Source: Bacillota bacterium (GTDB lineage Bacteria; Bacillota; Bacilli; Lactobacillales; Enterococcaceae). Taken from it: a stretch of DNA of 19,166 bases. This document shows, piece by piece, positions 13,815 through 19,166 of the stretch (the stretch's first letter is position 1; the number at the start of each line of letters is the position of its first letter). The position numbers and the translations under genes were made by a program. Location: NCBI GenBank assembly GCA_023389005.1, contig JAEWFE010000297.1, positions 1 through 19,166 on the forward strand, written 5' to 3'. Below the pieces are notes generated by a model. It was not told the DNA's origin. It searched no databases and saw only the letters and a program-made list of their open reading frames with translations.

Positions 13815-15020
13815 TTATTGATTCACATATTTTTTGACTAAAGCATTGTGTTCTTCTAATGTTTTAGCAAAATATACTTGGCCTGTTTTCACATCAGCAA
13901 CAAAGTATAGATAATCATTTTGAATTGGATTTAAGACTGCTTGAATCGCCTTTTCTCCTGGATTATTGAATGGTCCTGGTCCATATCCAGTATTCAAATA
14001 TAAATTATACGGTGAATCTGTTTGAGTGTCCTTAATTGTAACAGTTTCTTTGGTTTCGTTCAATGCATACAGCACAGAAATATCAGATTGTAATGGCATA
14101 TTTTGTGCTAGACGATTATAAAATACTTGGGCAATATTTTTACGATCAACATCACTGACACCTTCTTTTTCGACTAAAGAAGCTAAGGTTAGCACTTGTT
14201 GAACCGTCATATTTTTTGCCGCAATGGTATCATAATAATTTTGCATGACCGAATCTGTCTTGGCAATCATTTGTGCCACTAAATCTTTCAAGGTCATTTT
14301 ATTGAGATAATCATAAGTTGCGGGGAATAAATAACCCTCTAAACGATAGCGCACATCCGTAGCACTTGCCGCTGATTCTAATAATTTAGGATATTTGGCT
14401 TGCATCTCTTGGAAGAATTGATCATCTTTCATCAAAGCGAGAAAGTCTTTTTTATCTAATTTCGTTTTATCCGCCAACTTATCTGCTATTTGTTCAATGG
14501 TAAAACCTTCAGGAATCGTCAACTTCGCATCGGCCACACTTAAACCATTACCACCTTGTAACTTCTTACTAATCCCATCGAGCGTCATACTTGGACTTAA
14601 TTTATAAGTTCCAGCTTGAAAACCAGTTAAATTATTAAACTTAGTATAGTAATTAAAAACTAAGCCACTCTTGATAATGTGACCTTTTTCTAATATTTCC
14701 CCAATTTGTTTATTGGATGAGCCTGTTGGAATCGTAATTTCTATATTTTTATTACTTTGTGGATCTAGCGGATTTAGACTCGATTGGACATAGTGGAAGA
14801 CTGTAAATCCTAAAATCGATATAATCAAGACTAATACAACAACAACGATCGTAACTATTTTATTTACGATGCGATCTTCTGTATTGCGTCGATTCATTCG
14901 TCGTTCCTTTTTCTGTTTCGCACGAGCAGTTGCAGAAGTTCTACTCATCTGCGAGCGATTATCCTGATTCGTAGATGGATTGTTAGACGTCGGCTTTTCT
15001 GGTTGATTTGTTGAATTCAA
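13815..15020 (-). CDS. mltG: Endolytic murein transglycosylase MltG (YceG family)
   Basis: Cuts nascent glycan strands at the outer membrane face and so releases or ends growing peptidoglycan chains. It has a cytoplasmic polar and then basic N-terminus (1-52), one membrane segment at about 54-77, a LysM-like subdomain (about 92-155) and the catalytic YceG domain (about 165-395). The catalytic Glu is Glu 284 in LASLVEKEG, matching Glu 218 of E. coli MltG. The motif beginning SPYNLY at 336, with GYGPGP (345-350) and NPGEKAI, is the family's C-terminal signature. Length 401. The start is TTG at 15018-15020 with AAGGAGG 7 bases upstream. In pneumococci MltG works with the elongasome that contains PBP2b, also encoded in this window. 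Transcribed with gtrA and possibly from a second promoter in the gap between them. Confidence 0.94.
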   Translation of the reverse strand: MNSTNQPEKPTSNNPSTNQDNRSQMSRTSATARAKQKKERRMNRRNTEDRIVNKIVTIVVVVLVLIISILGFTVFHYVQSSLNPLDPQSNKNIEITIPTGSSNKQIGEILEKGHIIKSGLVFNYYTKFNNLTGFQAGTYKLSPSMTLDGISKKLQGGNGLSVADAKLTIPEGFTIEQIADKLADKTKLDKKDFLALMKDDQFFQEMQAKYPKLLESAASATDVRYRLEGYLFPATYDYLNKMTLKDLVAQMIAKTDSVMQNYYDTIAAKNMTVQQVLTLASLVEKEGVSDVDRKNIAQVFYNRLAQNMPLQSDISVLYALNETKETVTIKDTQTDSPYNLYLNTGYGPGPFNNPGEKAIQAVLNPIQNDYLYFVADVKTGQVYFAKTLEEHNALVKKYVNQ

Positions 15021-15053
15021 ATCTACGCCTCCTTCATATACTTAACTTGTTTT

Positions 15054-15081
15054 ATTATACACGATACATTTTGATTTTAAA
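15054..15081 (-). promoter_or_regulatory. Candidate internal promoter before mltG
   Basis: On the minus strand TTTAAA, 16 bases, perfect TATAAT, about 35 bases upstream of the mltG start. The -35 is poor. It lies in the 63-base gap after gtrA. Confidence 0.4.
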
Positions 15082-15083
15082 AC

Positions 15084-15515
15084 CTATTTTGATTTTTTAA
15101 AAATAATCAGTTTACTAAAGATATAATTTGATAAAATCACAATAAACTGAGAAACAAATTTTGCAATGAAATCACTTGTCTTTAACACTTCTAAACAAAA
15201 AGATAATGAACCCATATCAAAACCTAATGTTAAAATACGTGCAGCAAAAAATAAAAATAATTCTTTTAAATTTTGTGCAAAGGTTTTTCCTCTAGATTCA
15301 AAAACGTATAACTTGTTCGTAATATAAGCAAAGAGCACCGAAAGTATCCAAGCGATTAAATTTGCCAAAATATAGTTGAAATGCAATAAATCTTTGAATA
15401 AGAAATAGGTAATAAAATTAACGACAAAGGTACAACCGCCAAAGAATAGGTAAGAAAAAACTTCCCAAAGATTTTTTTCTTCTAAATAGTGCTTTAATTT
15501 TTTTGTATAAGTCAT
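15084..15515 (-). CDS. GtrA family membrane protein
   Basis: A small four-helix membrane protein (143 residues) of the GtrA family, thought to help move or present lipid-linked sugars for decoration of wall polymers. Four hydrophobic segments: about 21-40, 49-69, 86-106 and 117-137, with the family pattern FGGCTFVVNFITYFL, NLIAWILSVLFAYITNKLYVFES and QFIVILSNYIFSKLIIF (spread along the protein). The longer reading back to 15578 is rejected: GGAG sits 7 bases before the ATG at 15513-15515, and the proposed promoter overlaps the extension. Members usually sit next to a glycosyltransferase; here no such gene is near, and the downstream neighbour is mltG. Confidence 0.85.
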   Translation of the reverse strand: MTYTKKLKHYLEEKNLWEVFSYLFFGGCTFVVNFITYFLFKDLLHFNYILANLIAWILSVLFAYITNKLYVFESRGKTFAQNLKELFLFFAARILTLGFDMGSLSFCLEVLKTSDFIAKFVSQFIVILSNYIFSKLIIFKKSK

Positions 15516-15545
15516 GTCAAAACTCCATTTTATTCGTACCAGACT

Positions 15546-15574
15546 ATTGTAGCGAATGAATAAAGAAAAGGCAA
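15546..15574 (-). promoter_or_regulatory. Promoter of the gtrA-mltG-greA unit
   Basis: On the minus strand TTGCCT (-35), 17-base spacer, TACAAT (-10), about 30 bases upstream of the gtrA ATG and downstream of the asnS terminator. It may also drive the lia genes by read-through. Confidence 0.7.
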
Positions 15575-15614
15575 TCATTATTTAGAAAGTTTTAATTTTT
15601 CCGTATTCATGCCA

Positions 15615-15645
15615 CAAAAAACCGACCTACATTGTGTAAGTCGGT
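15615..15645 (-). terminator. Intrinsic terminator of the ypmB-aspB-asnS operon
   Basis: On the minus strand ACCGACTTACA pairs with TGTAGGTCGGT (11 bp, one U-G) around a CAA loop, followed by five or six Ts. It starts 10 bases after the asnS stop. Confidence 0.9.
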
Positions 15646-15655
15646 AATTGCTGTT

Positions 15656-16954
15656 TTATGGATAAATACGGTTTAATAAACGTGGGAATGGAATAGCTTC
15701 ACGTACATGGTCAATACCTGCAATCCAAGTCACCGTACGTTCTAAACCTAAACCAAAACCAGAATGTGGCACTGTACCATATTTACGCAAATCTAGATAC
15801 CATGAATATTCTTCTTCATTTAAGCCAGCTTGACGAATTTGTTCTAACAAGTAATCATAATCCGTTGCTCTTTCAGAACCTCCGATAATTTCACCATAAC
15901 CTTCTGGCGCAATTAAATCGGCACACACAACCACATCATCTCTTGTTGGATGAGGCTTCATATAAAATGGTTTAATTGCTTTAGGATAGTTCATGATAAA
16001 TACAGGTTGTTCAAATGAATTGGCGATAAAGGTTTCATGTGGTGAACCAAAATCATCGCCCCACTTGATGTCATCAAAACCATTTGCTTGTAATCGTTCA
16101 ATCGCTTCATCATAGCTAATACGTGCATATGGTAATTTGGTATATTTTTCTAATACGCTGCGATCACGACCTAAAACATGTAAAGCATAATCACAATGAT
16201 CTAACACATTTTGTACTAAGTATGCGACATATTGTTCTTGAATCTCTAAACTTTCTTCTTGATGCATAAAGGCCATTTCTGGTTCAATCATCCAGAATTC
16301 AATCAAATGACGACGTGTTTTTGATTTTTCGGCACGGAAAGTTGGTCCAAATGAGAAGACTTTTCCCATCGCCATCGCTGCAGCTTCCATATACAGCTGA
16401 CCTGATTGAGATAGATAGGCTTTATGATCAAAGTAGTTTGTTTCAAACAAGTCTGTCGTTCCTTCAGGTGCAGAACCTGTTAAAATTGGTGGGTCTACTT
16501 TCACAAAACCATGATTATTGAAAAATTCATAAGAGGCACGAATAATTTCATTACGGATTTGCATAATGGCATGTTGTCTAGAAGAACGAAGCCATAAATG
16601 ACGGTGATCCATTAAAAAGTCAGTTCCGTGTTCTTTCGGTGTAATTGGATATTCATGACTTTCTCCAATCACTTCAATATCAGTAATCCCGATTTCATAA
16701 CCAAATTTAGAACGAGAATCTTCTCTAATCTCACCAATAACCCAGACAGAAGTTTCCTGATTTAGTCCTTTTGCTAATTGAAATACTTCTTCAGGCACTT
16801 CACTTTTAACTACTACTCCTTGAAAATAAGCAGTTCCGTCTCTTAGTTGTAAGAAAGCAATTTTACCACTTGAGCGCTTATTAGCTACCCAAGCACCAAT
16901 CTTGACAACTTCCCCAACGTGCTCTTTTGAATCAACAATTTGAATTTGTTTCAC
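15656..16954 (-). CDS. asnS: Asparaginyl-tRNA synthetase
   Basis: Charges tRNA-Asn with asparagine. The N-terminal OB-fold anticodon-binding domain (about 1-105) opens with GEVVKIGAWVANKRSSGKIA. The class II catalytic domain has motif 2 FRAEKSKTRRHLIEFWMIE (206-224) and motif 3 GFGLGLERTVTWIAG (399-413). The AsnRS-type FRAEKSKTRRHLIEF wording distinguishes it from aspartyl enzymes. Length 432, typical for Firmicutes. The start is GTG at 16952-16954 with GGAGAG 6 bases upstream. It follows aspB by 43 bases with no terminator, the same order as in B. subtilis (ypmB-aspB-asnS). No T-box leader is visible. Confidence 0.97.
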   Translation of the reverse strand: MKQIQIVDSKEHVGEVVKIGAWVANKRSSGKIAFLQLRDGTAYFQGVVVKSEVPEEVFQLAKGLNQETSVWVIGEIREDSRSKFGYEIGITDIEVIGESHEYPITPKEHGTDFLMDHRHLWLRSSRQHAIMQIRNEIIRASYEFFNNHGFVKVDPPILTGSAPEGTTDLFETNYFDHKAYLSQSGQLYMEAAAMAMGKVFSFGPTFRAEKSKTRRHLIEFWMIEPEMAFMHQEESLEIQEQYVAYLVQNVLDHCDYALHVLGRDRSVLEKYTKLPYARISYDEAIERLQANGFDDIKWGDDFGSPHETFIANSFEQPVFIMNYPKAIKPFYMKPHPTRDDVVVCADLIAPEGYGEIIGGSERATDYDYLLEQIRQAGLNEEEYSWYLDLRKYGTVPHSGFGLGLERTVTWIAGIDHVREAIPFPRLLNRIYP

Positions 16955-16997
16955 GAGAGTCTCTCCAATCTATACTAACAATTATATATTAACGCAT

Positions 16998-18185
16998 CTA
17001 TTGCATTTTACTTTCGACAAATGCTTTGATACGTTGTGCACTTTTTTCTAAAGTAGCCCAGTCTGTTGCATAACTGATACGAATATATTGGTCCATTCCA
17101 AATCCCGCACCCGTCACAACAGCAACATGTGCTTCGTTTAATAAATCTTCTACAAAACTGGTAGCTTCTTGATACCCACATTTTTGTAAAGTTTCGCTTA
17201 TATTAATGAAGAAATAAAAGGCTGCTTGTGGTTTTTGGACCTTAAAGCCTGGAATTTCACACAATAATGGATATAAGCGATTTAATCTTTCTTCAAAAAC
17301 CAAACGCATCTCTTCCACAGACGCTTGACTGCCAGTTAAAGCCTCGACAGCCGCGTATTGACTCACCGCTGTTGGATTACTTGTTGATTGACTAGCTAGG
17401 CGAATCATTCCTTGTATGATTTCTTCATCACCTACTGCAAAACCAATGCGCCAACCCGTCATAGCATAAGTTTTAGATACACCATTAATCACAATAGTAT
17501 TTTGACGGATTTCTGGTGTTAGCATCGCCATGGAGGTGAATTGATTATCACCATAAATCAAGCGGCCATAGATATCATCTGCAACAATTAATACTTTATT
17601 TTTAACCGCCCATTGTCCAATCGCAAATAATTCTTCTTTTGAATAAATCATTCCCGTTGGATTAGAAGGCGAATTAATGATAATCGCTTTTGTACGTTTC
17701 GTCAAGACTTCATCCAAATGCTCAACGGTAACTTTAAAGCCTTTTTCTTCATCCGTCTTGGCAAAAACAGGGACGCCAGAAGCCAAACGTACTTGTTCTG
17801 CATAACTTACCCAATAAGGAACAGGGATAATCACTTCATCCCCTTCATCCAAAATCGTTTGGAAGAGCAAATATAATGCAAACTTTGCGCCATCAGTTAC
17901 AATTGTTTGATTAATTGAATAATCTAAGCCATAATTCGCCTTCATGTAAGTGACGATTGCTTGCCGTAGTTCAGGAATACCTGCTGATTGTGTGTAAAAA
18001 CTAGCCTCACCTGATTGAATCGCAGCAATGGCAGCCTCTTCAATATTTTTAGGTGTGACAAAATCAGGCTGACCAACTGTTAAACTTAGAACATCTAGAC
18101 CTTGTGCTTTTAAGTCTTTTGCTCTTGCCGCCGCTTGCAAAGTTACTGATGGCGCTAAATTTTGAACCTTTGTTGATAATTTCAT
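16998..18185 (-). CDS. aspB: Aspartate aminotransferase, PLP-dependent (AspB type)
   Basis: Interconverts aspartate and 2-oxoglutarate with oxaloacetate and glutamate, linking nitrogen metabolism to aspartate and asparagine supply. It is a fold-type I, class I aminotransferase of the Bacillus (I-gamma-like) group. The PLP lysine is Lys 238 in NGVSKTYAMTGWRIGF; SNPTG with Asn 175, the Asp/Tyr pair in VADDIYG (203-207), and the substrate-carboxylate Arg in YIRISYA near the end are present. Length 395 from the preferred start. Two in-frame ATGs exist; the one at 18183-18185 (MKLSTK) is preferred because AAGGA lies 8 bases upstream and B. subtilis AspB begins the same way, while the earlier one at 18192 abuts the ribosome site. 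Co-transcribed with asnS, which makes functional sense through aspartate and asparagine metabolism. Confidence 0.93.
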   Translation of the reverse strand: MKLSTKVQNLAPSVTLQAAARAKDLKAQGLDVLSLTVGQPDFVTPKNIEEAAIAAIQSGEASFYTQSAGIPELRQAIVTYMKANYGLDYSINQTIVTDGAKFALYLLFQTILDEGDEVIIPVPYWVSYAEQVRLASGVPVFAKTDEEKGFKVTVEHLDEVLTKRTKAIIINSPSNPTGMIYSKEELFAIGQWAVKNKVLIVADDIYGRLIYGDNQFTSMAMLTPEIRQNTIVINGVSKTYAMTGWRIGFAVGDEEIIQGMIRLASQSTSNPTAVSQYAAVEALTGSQASVEEMRLVFEERLNRLYPLLCEIPGFKVQKPQAAFYFFINISETLQKCGYQEATSFVEDLLNEAHVAVVTGAGFGMDQYIRISYATDWATLEKSAQRIKAFVESKMQ

Positions 18186-18230
18186 TTTCCTCATCCTTTT
18201 TATATATTTTTTTCCAACAATTCATTAACC

Positions 18231-18713
18231 TTAAATATTTTCAATTGCTTGACCAGATTTAAAGTCAAAAAAATAGTACTGATTTTGTTTAGAAACGATT
18301 TCCCATACAATCTGTTTGTTGTAAAAACCAAGAGTGGCTTTTAATATCGTCTGATTTGGATGGACTTTTGCAAAGACTTGGCGAATTTCATCTTCATTAT
18401 AACCATCTTTTTGATTCACCACTTGTACTTTACCACCTTTTTGCGCAATGATGACATATTTTTCGTCACCTTTTGCATCTTTTCCACCCACTGAGAAATA
18501 AGTTTTTTTACGATTGAACCAATAAAAGTCATCAACTTGATCTAATTTACCATACTGTGTTGCAATTTGGATTGCTTCATTTCTGGCGTGTCGATACGTC
18601 TTAGTTGCTTTCAAGTAAAATATGCTCGTAAATAAGATAACTCCCAGCATAATATATATACCTATCATCAATATTTGATTGATACGTTTTTCACGTGCAT
18701 CTTCATCATGCAA
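18231..18713 (-). CDS. YpmB-like membrane-anchored protein (DUF5590)
   Basis: A 160-residue protein with a short charged cytoplasmic N-terminus, one membrane segment at about 13-35 and an extracytoplasmic domain that looks like one or two PepSY-type modules: a helix (KATKTYRHARNEAIQIA) followed by strands with YVIIAQKGGKVQVV, then a second unit ending QNQYYFFDFKSGQAIENI. The position between dinG and aspB matches ypmB of B. subtilis. Function is unknown; PepSY domains often act as inhibitors or folding aids of extracellular enzymes, but that is only family background. The start is TTG at 18711-18713 (no ATG is available before the membrane helix), with a G-rich site (GGTGGG, 6 bases away). 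First gene of the operon with aspB and asnS. Confidence 0.8.
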   Translation of the reverse strand: MHDEDAREKRINQILMIGIYIMLGVILFTSIFYLKATKTYRHARNEAIQIATQYGKLDQVDDFYWFNRKKTYFSVGGKDAKGDEKYVIIAQKGGKVQVVNQKDGYNEDEIRQVFAKVHPNQTILKATLGFYNKQIVWEIVSKQNQYYFFDFKSGQAIENI

Positions 18714-18755
18714 ATTTTACCCACCCCTAATCTGGCTTTTAATTCTAATGTTTTT

Positions 18756-18764
18756 ATTATACCA
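18756..18764 (-). promoter_or_regulatory. Extended -10 promoter of the ypmB-aspB-asnS operon
   Basis: The minus strand reads TGGTATAAT: perfect -10 with TG one base ahead. The -35 region is poor, as is common for extended -10 promoters. It lies between the dinG stop and the ypmB-like start. A 7-bp inverted repeat (AATCTGG/CCAGATT at 18729-18735 and 18762-18768) has one arm overlapping the promoter. Confidence 0.65.
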
Positions 18765-18809
18765 GATTCTTTGCGTAAGTTTTACAAAAAAATAGGAATT
18801 TACTAATTT

Positions 18810-19166
18810 TTAAGTCTTTGCCTCATACTCCCAAGGTTTCGGTAAGATTTTTTGTAGCTTCTTTCCGTAAGTTGTCGAAATCAGCCGCTTATCTAATATC
18901 AACAGTTTCGCATCGGGTTGATTTGCTACTAAATCTAAACATCTCGCTAAACGAATACCAGCTGTCGGTAAAGCCTCACGTTGAAACGCATCGATATCTA
19001 GATTTTCCAAATACTTTTGATAAGCAAGTGTTAATGGCTCGCTAGGATTATGAAAAGGTAAACGCGTTAGTATCACACGTTTAAAATGAAAATCAGCTAA
19101 AAAAGAATCATCTAAATATGGATTTAATAAAAATACAAATTGATTATCATTTGCTTCATAACGCTT
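18810..19166 (-). CDS. dinG: DinG-family helicase/exonuclease, C-terminal part only
   Basis: The last 118 residues of a DinG-type protein; the rest lies past the right edge. Recognisable are the FKRVILTRLPFHNPSEPLT segment, LPTAGIRLARCLDLVAN, LLILDKRLISTTYGKKL and LPKPW. DinG enzymes of this phylum combine an N-terminal DEDD exonuclease with an XPD-like helicase; that the exonuclease part exists here is assumed, not seen. In normal family members the block after LP.A..R holds motif VI, QGxGRxxR, whose arginines take part in ATP hydrolysis. Here it is replaced by RCLDLVAN and the segment is about two residues shorter, so the motif is lost. The order dinG, ypmB, aspB, asnS is as in Bacillus. 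Just after the stop there is only a weak AT-rich stem with a T-run as possible terminator. Confidence 0.82.
   Translation of the reverse strand, partial: KRYEANDNQFVFLLNPYLDDSFLADFHFKRVILTRLPFHNPSEPLTLAYQKYLENLDIDAFQREALPTAGIRLARCLDLVANQPDAKLLILDKRLISTTYGKKLQKILPKPWEYEAKT

Noticed and set aside
15516..15578. A 21-residue N-terminal extension of the GtrA protein
   Set aside because: It overlaps the -10 of the best promoter in the region, and the downstream ATG has its own GGAG at the right distance.
16940..16975. GAGAGACTCTC palindrome around the asnS ribosome site as a regulatory hairpin
   Set aside because: The centre leaves too small a loop for a stable stem covering the ribosome site.
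1..19166. Mobile element, CRISPR array, toxin-antitoxin pair, phage or defence genes
   Set aside because: No transposase, integrase, spaced direct repeats, small paired genes or composition change were seen; all genes are recognisable core families in mostly conserved order.

Overview
The window is AT-rich chromosomal DNA from a low-GC Gram-positive, almost certainly a member of the Lactobacillales close to Enterococcus or Vagococcus. The pointers are a liaF-liaS-liaR cluster directly downstream of mltG and greA, a PBP2b of the streptococcal/enterococcal type, a thymidylate synthase carrying the insert typical of lactobacilli and relatives, a MnSOD with the enterococcal size of 202 residues, and the dinG-ypmB-aspB-asnS order shared with Bacillus. 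The genus call is inference; no rRNA or other marker is present. Eighteen of the twenty protein genes seen, and both genes cut by the window edges, read on the minus strand; only the DUF1189 gene is on the plus strand. No insertion sequence, prophage gene, CRISPR array, tRNA or rRNA was seen, and no intergenic gap exceeds 300 bases.

Layout in the direction of transcription (right to left). (1) The C-terminal end of dinG (18810-19166), then a new promoter and the operon ypmB-like, aspB, asnS, closed by a strong terminator near 15615-15645. (2) A good promoter at 15546-15574 starts gtrA, then mltG and greA. A hairpin with a poor T-tract lies between greA and liaF, followed by liaF, liaS, liaR, a KtrA/KtrC-type potassium-channel regulator and a cysteine-free HesB-like gene, with overlapping or very short junctions. 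This unit ends at a bidirectional terminator shared with the convergent DUF1189 membrane-protein gene. (3) sodA alone, divergent from DUF1189, with its own terminator. (4) A phosphomannomutase/phosphoglucomutase-like gene and then a cold-shock gene with its own promoter and terminator. (5) An LCP-family cell-wall ligase gene with an acidic C-terminal tail, and a terminator. (6) PBP2b, an Uup/YfmR-type ABC-F protein and thyA, packed with gaps of 10-12 bases and running off the left edge.

The common thread is the cell envelope: PBP2b and MltG (peptidoglycan synthesis and chain release), LCP (attachment of wall polymers), GtrA (lipid-linked sugar transfer), a phosphohexomutase (sugar precursors) and LiaFSR (envelope-stress sensing). 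Translation and housekeeping functions sit among them (AsnS, YfmR, GreA, Csp, ThyA, AspB). No undescribed defence, mobile or toxin system is visible. The points most worth a second look are the eroded helicase motif VI in DinG, the unusual active-site loops of the phosphohexomutase, the extension of the lia operon by a potassium-channel regulator gene, the hairpin between greA and liaF, and a WalR-like box at the pbp2b promoter.
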